A stretch of 64,000 nucleotides of DNA from Cytophaga sp. FL35 (GTDB lineage Bacteria > Bacteroidota > Bacteroidia > Flavobacteriales > Flavobacteriaceae): contig NZ_JACSOH010000019.1 of assembly GCF_014349235.1 (NCBI RefSeq), positions 1 through 64,000 on the forward strand, in the 5' to 3' direction. A model generated the notes under the pieces. It did not search any database. It was not told the DNA's origin and saw nothing but the letters and a program-made list of their open reading frames with translations. Made by a program: the position numbers and the translations under genes. Shown here piece after piece: positions 1-8,971 of the stretch; position 1 is the stretch's first letter, and each line of letters opens with the position of its first letter.

Positions 1-415
1 ATTTTATTGATTCCTGCAGTACAAATTGAGTGGGCTTTCTAGAAATGGACTAGGAGAATAAGTTCAGATCAATAGCTATAATTACATAAAGTACTTTTTA
101 ATTCTTATAATTTTTTAAAATCTAATAGGCGTCATAGGTAGGTTTATGTAGTTAATTAAAAGTAATTCTTCATCCAATAAAAATTCAACAATTATCGCAT
201 AAACTAATGGAATATTGACTTTGCTAATCTAGCTGTTTAAAAGGATGTTTTTTACAAAATACTTGTGAGCCTGCAAAATAAGGGATTTGTCATTGTTCTT
301 TTAACTTCTTTTGATTGATTTACATTTTTTGTGTCATTTTGGTGTGTTTTCAATAATTAAATTATATAAAAACCGGGTTGTTATGAAAATTACATAAGCT
401 AAATTATGATTTTAG
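1..415. other. AT-rich intergenic region at window edge
   Basis: No convincing gene is present. Frame 1 is open from the window edge to a TAG at 40-42 and would encode a tail ending in ...VQIEWAF. An aromatic last residue after alternating residues is compatible with the last strand of an outer-membrane barrel, but 13 residues are too few to assign it. The remainder is AT-rich, with many stops in all frames and no clear terminator hairpin. It leads into the promoter region of the first SusC gene. Confidence 0.5.
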
Positions 416-460
416 CAGGATAGTACAGGATAGCGAAAACGTTTGATAAAGATAAATTTG
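416..460 (+). promoter_or_regulatory. Activator-type element plus -7 box upstream of susC (first locus)
   Basis: Positions 416-435 read CAGGATAGTACAGGATAGCG, which contains the direct repeat GGATAG-N4-GGATAG with a 10-base period. TAAATTTG at 453-460 is an exact match to the Bacteroidota -7 element TAnnTTTG and lies 18 bases downstream. The same 20-mer occurs at 60262-60281 before the sulfatase-rhamnosidase gene with the same spacing to a near-match -7 box. A direct repeat of one helical turn at the -33 position is typical of AraC-type domains, as in hybrid two-component regulators. The regulator itself is not in the window. Confidence 0.7.
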
Positions 461-527
461 GTCATAATCATTTACAAGCTGAACGTATTTGATTACTCAA
501 CTTTTCACTAACTAACTATTTATTATT

Positions 528-3500
528 ATGAAACACAATCGATTTGGGTTAAAAACCTTGTATTTGGTTTTAGCCTTGTTTCTATCTGTTAACTCCTATT
601 CCCAAAGTTCTTCCGTTTCGGGAAATGTAACTTCTGCTGATGATGGCTACGGTCTTCCAGGAGTCAACGTAATTGAAAAAGGTACAACCAACGGTACCGT
701 AACGGATTTTGACGGTAACTACAGTCTTAATGTAGAGGACAGTAATGCAATCCTGGTCTTTTCCTATATAGGCTTCACCACGCAAGAAATACCTATTAAT
801 GGGGCTTCCTTAATCAATGCTACCATGACTGAAGACGCTACAGCTTTGGAAGAAGTAGTCTTGGTAGGATATGGTACACAAATTAAAAGAGAGGTTACAG
901 GGTCTGTACAAACGGTAAAAGTCGCAGAATTGGCCGATATACCAGTTACCCAAGTAACCCAGAAACTCCAGGGTCAATTGGCCGGGGTTCAAATCAACCA
1001 AACTACGGGTAAGCCAGGCGAAGGTATTAATGTTCGTATTAGGGGACAATTGTCTATTTCAGGGGGAAGTGACCCTCTTTATGTGGTGGATGGTTTCCCT
1101 ATAGCAGGGAATATCAATACCCTCAATCCGGCAGAAATTGAAAGTATTTCAGTTTTAAAAGATGCTGCATCTACTTCCCTGTATGGTTCAAGGGCGGCAA
1201 ATGGAGTTGTATTGGTGACCACAAAGCAAGGTGTTCCTGGGCAGACCAATGTGAGTTTTAATGTTTCTACGGGTATTCAAAACGTACCTGAAAGAGGTAG
1301 AATAGATATGATGGATGCAGTGGAGTTCGCTCAATTTAAAAAGGAGTACTATGAAGACCAAGGGGATCCTGTTCCCGAAATCTTTCAAAACCCATCACAA
1401 TATGAGGGCCAAACCAACGATTGGTACGATGCCATGCTTCGTACGGCACCTCAATCCATTTATAGCCTTGCAGTTTCCTCTAGCAATGAAAAATTTCGCA
1501 GTTCCATGATAGCCGGATTTACAGATCGTACCGGAGTTGTTTTGGGCAGTGATTGGAGGCAATACACTTTGCGGGCGAATTTAAATTATAATCTATCGGA
1601 TAAGGTTGAGATAGGTTTGAACGTTGCCCCTAGTTGGGTCATAGATAGAACACCCCGTACCGATGGTACCAGGGGTACAGGTATTTTATTCAATGCCTTA
1701 CATACTTGGCCCATCATGCCTATTTATAATGAAGATGGTACCAGAACAGAATTCAATAGGTTTCCAGCGGAAACCGGAAATATCTTTGCGTACGCAAACT
1801 GGTTAAATTCAGCCGAGCGTATTAAGGATGAGACAAGAAATTTGAATTTGTTGTCCAATGCCTATATGGAATGGCGACCAATTGAGGGTTTAAGTATTAG
1901 ATCAAGCTTAAATGCGGAGTTCTATCGGGAGCGCTACGAGTATTTTAGCCCTACCAATGCAACTTCTGCTATCAACCGTCCAGTTCCTACCAATAATCAA
2001 GGGGTCTGGGACAATAGGGATACCTTCTCTTGGTTGAACGAAAATATTGCCACCTATAACAAATCTTATGGTGACCATAACTTCTCCTTGCTGGGCGGTT
2101 TTGCTTATCAAAAGTTCCGTTTGGATAGAAACAGGCTTGAAGCATCCAATTTTGCCGATGATAGGCTTCCTGTTGTTCAAGGTGCAGCAGATATCAATAG
2201 AAATGGCACTTTTGACCAAATTGAGGAAAATACGTTAGTTTCTGCCTTTTCAAGGTTGACTTATAACTATATGGGTAAATATTTATTTACCGCATCCATA
2301 CGTAGCGATGGTTCTTCTAGATTTGGGTCGGAGAATCGTTGGGGAACCTTTCCATCGGTTTCTGCCGGATGGGTAGTATCCGATGAGTCATTCCTGGAAA
2401 ATTCCGAGACCATATCATTAATGAAAATCCGAGGGAGCTATGGTGTCACCGGTAACAATAATATTGGTAATTATACTCAATATGCCTTGGTAGGTAACGA
2501 GCAATTTGGTAGAACGGTAAATGGCGTCTTTGGGGATACTTTTGCCCAAGGTGCCGCGGTAAACTCTTTGTCCAATCCTAATTTGGGATGGGAGACCACC
2601 AAACAATTTGATATTGGACTCGATTTAAGTCTTTTTAATGACCGGGTTTCTTTCATCTATGATTATTATACTAAGAATACCACCAATTTATTGTTTAACA
2701 TTCAGGTGCCTAGAGAATCTGGCTTTTCAAACTTTAGTGACAACATTGGGGAAATTAAGTTTTGGGGACATGAATTTTCTCTAAATACTGTTAATACGAC
2801 TGGAAAGTTCAGGTGGACAACGAGTGCGAACATATCGTTTAACAGAAATGAGGTGGTAGCCTTGGCCGATGGTATCGATCAGGTATTTGGTCCCAGTGGT
2901 TGGCATATTACCCAAGTGGGGCAACCCTTTGCCCAATTTTACGGACACCTATCTGATGGGGTTTACTTGAACCAACAAGATTTGGATAGTTCGCCCCAAG
3001 TACCTGGTAGATCTACGGTAGGTAGTATTAAACTTATAGATGTGAATGGTGATGGTGTCATAACTAGGGGAGGTATAGATGACGATCGTGCTATTACCGG
3101 TAATCCGTTCCCGGACTTTACTTACGGCATCACGAATAGGGTTACTTATGGTAATTGGGATTTTTCCGTAGTTGGTACAGGTTCACAAGGTAACGAGTTA
3201 TTGGTGAGGCATTTGTACAGTACAACGAATCTAGATGGTGTGTTCAACCTTTTGGATGATGTGAAATACCGCTTTAGGTCAGAAGAAAATCCTGGAAGAG
3301 GATTTTACGGTACCACAGTAGGAGGGGGTAATGTAACCGGAATTGAGCGAGATTGGATCAATGACCGTTTTGTTGCAGATGCATCTTATTTCAACATCAG
3401 AAATATCACCTTAGGTTATACCATACCAAGTTTAGATAAATATTTTAAATCGGCCCGGATTTATGGATCGATTCAAAATGTGCACATATTCACCAAATAT

Positions 3501-3635
3501 TGGGGTGGACCCAATCCTGAGATTAGCGTTCAGAACAATGGGCAGGGAGATGGTGGAAACCTAGAACCAGGTGTTGATATCTCAGGATATCCCGTACCTC
3601 GCATCTTTAACATAGGTCTCAACCTAAATTTTTGA
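528..3635 (+). CDS. susC: SusC/RagA-family TonB-dependent outer-membrane transporter
   Basis: This is the outer-membrane channel that imports oligosaccharides in partnership with the SusD lipoprotein encoded next. The 1035-residue product has a signal peptide (about residues 1-26, ending ...NSYSQ), a carboxypeptidase-regulatory-like domain (about 30-110, with GTTNGTVTDFDGNY), a plug domain (about 115-235, with VLKDAASTSLYGSRAANGV) and a long C-terminal barrel ending in NLNF. Length and order are normal for the family. Only three bases separate it from the susD reading frame, so the two are surely co-transcribed. The substrate cannot be read from the sequence. The shared promoter element suggests regulation in common with the ulvan-type sulfatase-rhamnosidase gene at the far end of the window. 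Confidence 0.96.
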   Translation: MKHNRFGLKTLYLVLALFLSVNSYSQSSSVSGNVTSADDGYGLPGVNVIEKGTTNGTVTDFDGNYSLNVEDSNAILVFSYIGFTTQEIPINGASLINATMTEDATALEEVVLVGYGTQIKREVTGSVQTVKVAELADIPVTQVTQKLQGQLAGVQINQTTGKPGEGINVRIRGQLSISGGSDPLYVVDGFPIAGNINTLNPAEIESISVLKDAASTSLYGSRAANGVVLVTTKQGVPGQTNVSFNVSTGIQNVPERGRIDMMDAVEFAQFKKEYYEDQGDPVPEIFQNPSQYEGQTNDWYDAMLRTAPQSIYSLAVSSSNEKFRSSMIAGFTDRTGVVLGSDWRQYTLRANLNYNLSDKVEIGLNVAPSWVIDRTPRTDGTRGTGILFNALHTWPIMPIYNEDGTRTEFNRFPAETGNIFAYANWLNSAERIKDETRNLNLLSNAYMEWRPIEGLSIRSSLNAEFYRERYEYFSPTNATSAINRPVPTNNQGVWDNRDTFSWLNENIATYNKSYGDHNFSLLGGFAYQKFRLDRNRLEASNFADDRLPVVQGAADINRNGTFDQIEENTLVSAFSRLTYNYMGKYLFTASIRSDGSSRFGSENRWGTFPSVSAGWVVSDESFLENSETISLMKIRGSYGVTGNNNIGNYTQYALVGNEQFGRTVNGVFGDTFAQGAAVNSLSNPNLGWETTKQFDIGLDLSLFNDRVSFIYDYYTKNTTNLLFNIQVPRESGFSNFSDNIGEIKFWGHEFSLNTVNTTGKFRWTTSANISFNRNEVVALADGIDQVFGPSGWHITQVGQPFAQFYGHLSDGVYLNQQDLDSSPQVPGRSTVGSIKLIDVNGDGVITRGGIDDDRAITGNPFPDFTYGITNRVTYGNWDFSVVGTGSQGNELLVRHLYSTTNLDGVFNLLDDVKYRFRSEENPGRGFYGTTVGGGNVTGIERDWINDRFVADASYFNIRNITLGYTIPSLDKYFKSARIYGSIQNVHIFTKYWGGPNPEISVQNNGQGDGGNLEPGVDISGYPVPRIFNIGLNLNF

Positions 3636-3686
3636 TAGATGCTTCAGAAAATTCATTCAATCCCAGGAAATATAAAAATTGATAAA

Positions 3687-5180
3687 ATGAAAAATATACT
3701 TATAATTTTCGGTTTTCTTGGCATCCTTTTGATGGGGTGTGAAGATGAGCTTACGGTCTTTCCGGAAGATTCGTTAAGTGTACCAACCTTTTTTCAAACG
3801 GAGGAAGATTTTACGCAGGCGATCAACGCCACTTATGAGCCATTACGAAATATGTATAATCTGTCTAAGAACTACCTAACAGAAATGAGTTCCGATAATA
3901 CATATTATGCGCGAAACACCGCTTTTGGTGCTACAGAACAGCAGGAAGATATTGCGGATCACGCTATTCCTAGTGACAATGGTATTACTGCCAATGTTCA
4001 TGTACAAAACGTGTATAGAGACCTTTATTCGATTATTGCCCGCGCCAACCAAATTTTGGTAACTATTGATGAAGCCGATTTTGATGCTGGGGTGAAAGCA
4101 AACATTAAAGGGCAAGCACTCTTCTTAAGAGCATTTTCTTACTTTGACTTGGTACAATTATTTGGTTCGGTTCCTATGCACCTTGAGCCAGTGGTAGACC
4201 GTGAAGGCGCAGCATTGCCTTTATCTACTTCTGATGCCATTTATGCGCAGATCATAGAGGATGCCCAAGTGTCCATTCCGTTATTGCCCCCAAAATCAAC
4301 TCAGCAGCCCGGTCGTGTCACCTCAGGGGCCGCACGGACTTTATTGGCGAATATTCATATTGTTCGCCAAGAATGGGCCCAAGCAGAAACGCTATTAAAA
4401 GAAGTTGTAAGCAGTAATGAATACATGCTAATGCCCAATTACGAAGACGCTTTTTCCGGCAATAGCGATAATAAGAACAATTCGGAATCAGTTTTTGAAG
4501 TTCAGTACAGAGAAGGGTCTGATGGACTACAAAGTTCTTTTATGTATCAATTTCTTCCACGTCCTATTGAGGCGGACGAAGTGGGTGCTTTATTCGGTAC
4601 CTCAGATGCACAACCTATTAACGGGGAAGGAAACAACATTCCAACACCGGATATCATTGCTGCGTACGAAGATGGTGATTTAAGGGAAGATGCATCTATT
4701 ATGTACATAGAACTTAGGGAAAGTTTTTGGAATGATGGCGTTTATCCCATTATCAAAAAATATGTAGAACAGCATGCCCTACATTTTAATCACGGTGTAA
4801 ACTTTCCTGTTTATAGATATGCAGAGGTCTTATTGTTTTTGGCCGAAGCCCTTCATGAGCAAGGTAAGGATGGTGAAGCTATTACGTATCTTAACCAGGT
4901 TCGTACACGTGCCGGTTTAGGAGCCCATACAGGTGATTTGGGAGAAGCCATTTTTAACGAAAGAAGAGTGGAGCTTGCTTTTGAGAACAAGCGTTGGTTT
5001 GATTTGGTAAGAACTGGAAGAGCTGTAGATGTCATAACGGCCTTTGGCAATCGTGTATTTGCAACCCCAAACGATTATTATTATCCGGTTGGGGCAGAAC
5101 CTAGGGGCAATGCATTTTCAAATATTAAGGAGCTTTATGCCCTTCCTGCTTCTGAATCTGAACTGAATCCTAATTTTTAG
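3687..5180 (+). CDS. susD: SusD/RagB-family surface glycan-binding lipoprotein
   Basis: This protein captures oligosaccharide at the cell surface and forms the lid of the preceding SusC channel. The start at 3687 is chosen because it gives a compact lipoprotein signal (MKNILIIF...LLMGC, Cys18). An in-frame ATG at 3639 would add 16 residues before it. The acidic residues after the Cys (EDE) suit surface export in Bacteroidota. Family features include the helical repeats around FLRAFSYFDLVQLFG, RYAEVLLFLAEAL and FNERRVELAFENKRWFDL, and the C-terminal LNPNF. Length is about 497 residues, normal for SusD. It follows SusC directly and shares its transcript. Confidence 0.95.
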   Translation: MKNILIIFGFLGILLMGCEDELTVFPEDSLSVPTFFQTEEDFTQAINATYEPLRNMYNLSKNYLTEMSSDNTYYARNTAFGATEQQEDIADHAIPSDNGITANVHVQNVYRDLYSIIARANQILVTIDEADFDAGVKANIKGQALFLRAFSYFDLVQLFGSVPMHLEPVVDREGAALPLSTSDAIYAQIIEDAQVSIPLLPPKSTQQPGRVTSGAARTLLANIHIVRQEWAQAETLLKEVVSSNEYMLMPNYEDAFSGNSDNKNNSESVFEVQYREGSDGLQSSFMYQFLPRPIEADEVGALFGTSDAQPINGEGNNIPTPDIIAAYEDGDLREDASIMYIELRESFWNDGVYPIIKKYVEQHALHFNHGVNFPVYRYAEVLLFLAEALHEQGKDGEAITYLNQVRTRAGLGAHTGDLGEAIFNERRVELAFENKRWFDLVRTGRAVDVITAFGNRVFATPNDYYYPVGAEPRGNAFSNIKELYALPASESELNPNF

Positions 5181-5233
5181 TAACTTCAGAGGCGTAAAAA
5201 TCCAAACTGGAAATAAATTTTAAAAATTACCAA

Positions 5234-7921
5234 ATGATCAAGAATTCTTTTCTGCTCTTAGCTATGCTGCTACTGGTTGTTTCCTGTGGTACGGAAACTT
5301 CAAAAGAGGCAGATTCTACCGAAAATCAGGACCCAAAAATTGCCAAACTAAAACTGCAACCTGGTTTTAAGGCAGAGCTTTTATACAGTCCTGGGGAAGC
5401 CGGAACGGGTTCATGGGTTTCCATGGCCTTTGACGATAAGGGAAGGTTAATTACATCTGACCAATACGGCTTTTTGTATCGGATGGAAGTACCTGAAATT
5501 GGTTCGGAAAATCTGACTCCAAAGATTGAAAAACTTAAGATTCAGACAGGGGAACAAGTGGCAGATTCCGTGGTGCAAATGGGTTACGCCCAAGGTCTTC
5601 TGTATGCTTTTAATAGTTTGTACGTGATGATCAATCACTGGGGCAATGAAGATTTTGAGAAGAGTAGTGGTCTCTATAGGCTTCAGGATACGGATAATGA
5701 CGATCAATACGATAAAGTGACTCTTCTTCAAAAATTAGAAGGGGCCGGGGAGCATGGGCCACACAGTATTGTGCCCTCTCCGGATGGTAAATCACTGTAT
5801 GTTATTGCCGGTAACCATACAGACCTGCCGGAGGAAATTGATACCTACAGGTTACCAAAAAACTGGGCAGATGACAACCTTTTTCCTCAAATTAAGGATC
5901 CACGTGGTCACGCAAACGATAGAGGTGCACCAGGTGGTTGGGTAGCGAAAATCGATCCTGACGGTAAAAATTGGGAATTGGTCGCTGCCGGTTTTAGAAA
6001 TCCTTATGACTTGGCGTTTAATGAGCTAGGTGATATGTTTGTGTACGATTCTGATATGGAGTGGGATTTGGGCATGCCGTGGTACCGACCCACGCGTATT
6101 TGTCATGTAACCAGTGGAGCGGAATTTGGTTGGAGAACAGGTAATGGGAAATGGGCACCTGCCTATCCTGATAACCTGCCACCATTAATGAACATAGGAC
6201 AAGGCTCACCTACCAATGTGATGTACGGTAGCAATGCCAAGTTTCCAAGCAAGTACAAGCGTAGCGTTTTTGCATTTGATTGGAGTTTTGGAATCATTTA
6301 CGGTATTGAATTACAGACCCAAGGTTCTTCTTATAAAGGCGTTCGGGAAGAATTTTTGAGCGGATTGCCTTTGCCTCTTACAGATGGTGTCATTGGTCCT
6401 GATGGTGCTATGTACTTTATGACCGGGGGCAGAAGATTGGATTCAGACCTTTACAGAGTGTATTATGATGGAGATACAGATACGGAAAGTGCCGTAGCAT
6501 TGGAGCAAACGGAGGAAAATAAGATCAGGAAAGAATTGGAAACCTATCATCTAGGTCCCAAAGAAGGTGCGGTAGAGGCCGCTTGGCCACATTTGGACAG
6601 CGACGACCGCTTTTTACAATATGCGGCAAGGGTTGCCTTGGAACATCAGCCTGTAAATACTTGGCAGCAAAAGGTATATGATGAAAAAGGTGCCGTTAAA
6701 AAGACTCAAGGTGCCATTGCTTTGGCAAGACAAGGTGATGCTACACAACAACGTAAGTTACTCGAATCGTTAACGGGAATAGACTATGTAAATCTTAGTA
6801 CATCGGAACAGGTAGATTTGGTTCGTGCCATTGAATTGACCCTATCCAGAATGGGCAAACCAAATGCCAGTTCGCAAAAGTTGGTGCGTGATTATTTGGC
6901 TTCACATTACCCAACGGAAACAGATGTTCTTAACCAGTTATTAAGTAAGACCTTAGTGTATGTGGGGGAACCAACCGTGGTTTCAAAAACATTGGCGCTT
7001 TTGGAAAATCCCCAAGGTGAAAATGCGGATGTGATGGCCAATTCGGCCACGGACGCAGCAGATTTGATTTTGCGTAATCCACAATATGGGATGGATATAG
7101 CCGAAACCCTTAAGAATATGCCTCCGGCACAAAACACCTATTATGGTACAGTGTTGAGTGGGGCTACCAATGGGTGGACACCCGAATTAAGGGAGAAATA
7201 CTTTAAGTGGTTCTATAAGGCATTTTCTTTCAAAGCGGGAAGAAGCTACATTGGATTCATAGATAAAGCAAGGCAAGGGGCCTTGGCCAATGTTTCCAAA
7301 AGTCAGTTTGAACTTTACAATGAAATGAGCGGCGATTCTCTTTTGAGTAGTTCTGGTAATGATTTGGTTTCCAATGCCGTACAGCCAAAGGGTCCGAGAA
7401 AAAACTGGTCAGAGGAGGATATAGAGCCTCTTTTGGCGGGCGGACTTGAAAATCGGGATTTTGAACAAGGAAGAAATATGTTTTTGGCAACCAATTGCAT
7501 CACCTGTCATAGTATGAAGGGAGAAGGACAGAGTATTGGTCCGGATTTGACCAATTTAGGTACCCGTTTCTCTCCTGCAGATATGATGAAGGCGATAATT
7601 GATCCCAATGACGTAATTTCAGACCAGTACAATTCCACGGTATTTACCCTTAAGGATGGAAATTCTGTTGTGGGTAGGTTGATTAGCGAGAACGGTTCCG
7701 AATATAAAATCAGTCAGAATCCTTACGCTCCTGATGTTATTAGAAGCATACCTAAGGGAGATGTAGTGAATACTAAGATGTCAACCATTTCATTGATGCC
7801 TCCAGGAACAATTAATAGATTGGGGCCGGATGAGGTGAAGGACCTTTTGGCCTATTTAGTGGCCGGTGGAGATAAGGATAATCCAATTTTTGCCGGTGCA
7901 GATGAGGCCGTTGCGGAATAA
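5234..7921 (+). CDS. Lipoprotein with sorbosone-dehydrogenase-like propeller and c-type heme domain
   Basis: The 895-residue product begins with a lipoprotein signal (lipobox ...VVSC, Cys18). Residues of about 35-400 look like the beta-propeller of glucose/sorbosone dehydrogenase-type proteins (for example GPHSIVPSPDGKSLYV and AAGFRNPYDLAFNELGDMFV). A helical, HEAT-like middle follows. The C-terminus is a heme-binding domain of the kind found in Planctomycetes/Verrucomicrobia 'membrane-bound dehydrogenases', with CITCH at 755-759 and IGPDLTNLG following. The probable role is extracytoplasmic sugar oxidation or electron transfer, which is inference. It lies 53 bases after susD and before a terminator at 8017-8047, so it closes the susCD transcript. 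A redox lipoprotein in a locus without glycosidases supports an oxidative route. Confidence 0.85.
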   Translation: MIKNSFLLLAMLLLVVSCGTETSKEADSTENQDPKIAKLKLQPGFKAELLYSPGEAGTGSWVSMAFDDKGRLITSDQYGFLYRMEVPEIGSENLTPKIEKLKIQTGEQVADSVVQMGYAQGLLYAFNSLYVMINHWGNEDFEKSSGLYRLQDTDNDDQYDKVTLLQKLEGAGEHGPHSIVPSPDGKSLYVIAGNHTDLPEEIDTYRLPKNWADDNLFPQIKDPRGHANDRGAPGGWVAKIDPDGKNWELVAAGFRNPYDLAFNELGDMFVYDSDMEWDLGMPWYRPTRICHVTSGAEFGWRTGNGKWAPAYPDNLPPLMNIGQGSPTNVMYGSNAKFPSKYKRSVFAFDWSFGIIYGIELQTQGSSYKGVREEFLSGLPLPLTDGVIGPDGAMYFMTGGRRLDSDLYRVYYDGDTDTESAVALEQTEENKIRKELETYHLGPKEGAVEAAWPHLDSDDRFLQYAARVALEHQPVNTWQQKVYDEKGAVKKTQGAIALARQGDATQQRKLLESLTGIDYVNLSTSEQVDLVRAIELTLSRMGKPNASSQKLVRDYLASHYPTETDVLNQLLSKTLVYVGEPTVVSKTLALLENPQGENADVMANSATDAADLILRNPQYGMDIAETLKNMPPAQNTYYGTVLSGATNGWTPELREKYFKWFYKAFSFKAGRSYIGFIDKARQGALANVSKSQFELYNEMSGDSLLSSSGNDLVSNAVQPKGPRKNWSEEDIEPLLAGGLENRDFEQGRNMFLATNCITCHSMKGEGQSIGPDLTNLGTRFSPADMMKAIIDPNDVISDQYNSTVFTLKDGNSVVGRLISENGSEYKISQNPYAPDVIRSIPKGDVVNTKMSTISLMPPGTINRLGPDEVKDLLAYLVAGGDKDNPIFAGADEAVAE

Positions 7922-8016
7922 GTGATGCAGATGGCTCAGAAATGTCAGATTTAATGAGGAACGTATCTAAATTTTCATTGTGCATTAAAGAATTGATAGT
8001 AAGGTGTTTAAAGTCT

Positions 8017-8047
8017 AAAAACCTGTGCGGTTAGCGTACAGGTTTTA
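8017..8047 (+). terminator. Rho-independent terminator after the susC-susD-heme protein unit
   Basis: AAAACCTGT and ACAGGTTTT form a nine-base stem (8018-8026 with 8038-8046) around an 11-base loop, flanked by A and T runs. It divides the SusC-led unit from the DUF1080-led unit. A weak promoter-like TAGCTTTTG at 8069-8077 follows it. Confidence 0.75.
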
Positions 8048-8131
8048 TGACATTTAAAGGTCAAGAAATAGCTTTTGAGCTTATTAATTGAAAATTAACC
8101 TGAACCGAATTATAACTAGTAAATAACCAAA

Positions 8132-8938
8132 ATGAAAGCATACAATATTAAAAAAGTAGTTGGGCTTCTCTTTTTGTCCTTAGTGGTATTGCAGTCCTGT
8201 AAGGAGTCCAAAAAAGAGGAAAAAGTAACCGAGGAGACAAAGAGTTCATCCACTGATCAAGAGGGGTTTGTTTCCATTTTTGACGGAAAAACATTGGATG
8301 GTTGGGAAGGGGATTCCAATTATTGGAGTGTTAAGAACGGAAACCTGGTTGGTGAAGTTACCCCGGAAACGTTATTGGACAACAACACCTTTATCGTATG
8401 GCAAGGTGGCCAACCCAGTGATTTTGAATTGAAGTTGGAATTTAAAATTGCGGAAGCGGGCAACAGCGGAATCAACTATAGAAGTGATAAAATTGATACC
8501 ATCCCACATGCACTTAGGGGATATCAGGCAGATATTGATGGTAAAATAAGATATACAGGTCAAAATTACGAGGAGAAAAAGCGAGCCACCTTGGCTTATA
8601 GAGGGGAGAAAGTTATCATTAATACCCAAGACAATCCGGATGAGGAAGGCTCTCTAAGGGCCAATGTACAAAGAAACTGTTGGCAGAGTAGGGAAGTGGT
8701 AGATTCTTTAGGTGAATCTGATTCCCTAAAGACCAAAATAAAATTTGAGGACTGGAACGAAGTACATTTGGTCATAAAGGGAAATCGCTTACAGCATTAT
8801 GTAAATGGCGTATTGATGAGTGACGTAACCGATGAAGATGAGGTAAACAGAAAAAGCTCGGGGCACTTGGGAGTACAAGTACATGTTGGGCCGCCAATGA
8901 AAGTGGAGTATAGGAATATTCGCCTTAAGGAGCTTTAA
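8132..8938 (+). CDS. DUF1080 (3-keto-disaccharide hydrolase/lyase-type) lipoprotein
   Basis: A lipoprotein signal (...LVVLQSC, Cys23) and a Lys/Glu-rich linker precede a DUF1080 domain (about residues 45-266). The domain shows the opening GFVSIFDGKTLDGWEG, then GNSGINYRS and a concanavalin-like fold pattern ending in VEYRNIRLKEL. Members of this family (Pfam 3-keto-disaccharide hydrolase) cleave glycosidic bonds of 3-keto sugars; in Bacteroides they act by elimination beside Gfo/Idh oxidoreductases and TIM-barrel hydratases. The same companions are found here at 11311, 13204 and 14056. The protein is exported, probably to the periplasm or cell surface. It starts a new unit after the terminator at 8017-8047. 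Confidence 0.9.
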   Translation: MKAYNIKKVVGLLFLSLVVLQSCKESKKEEKVTEETKSSSTDQEGFVSIFDGKTLDGWEGDSNYWSVKNGNLVGEVTPETLLDNNTFIVWQGGQPSDFELKLEFKIAEAGNSGINYRSDKIDTIPHALRGYQADIDGKIRYTGQNYEEKKRATLAYRGEKVIINTQDNPDEEGSLRANVQRNCWQSREVVDSLGESDSLKTKIKFEDWNEVHLVIKGNRLQHYVNGVLMSDVTDEDEVNRKSSGHLGVQVHVGPPMKVEYRNIRLKEL

Positions 8939-8971
8939 TTTTTTTTAAAATACGGTTACTACAACGTTTTC

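Noticed and set aside
1-42. C-terminal end of an upstream gene in frame 1
   Set aside because: Thirteen residues with one stop are insufficient; it is only mentioned in the gap description.
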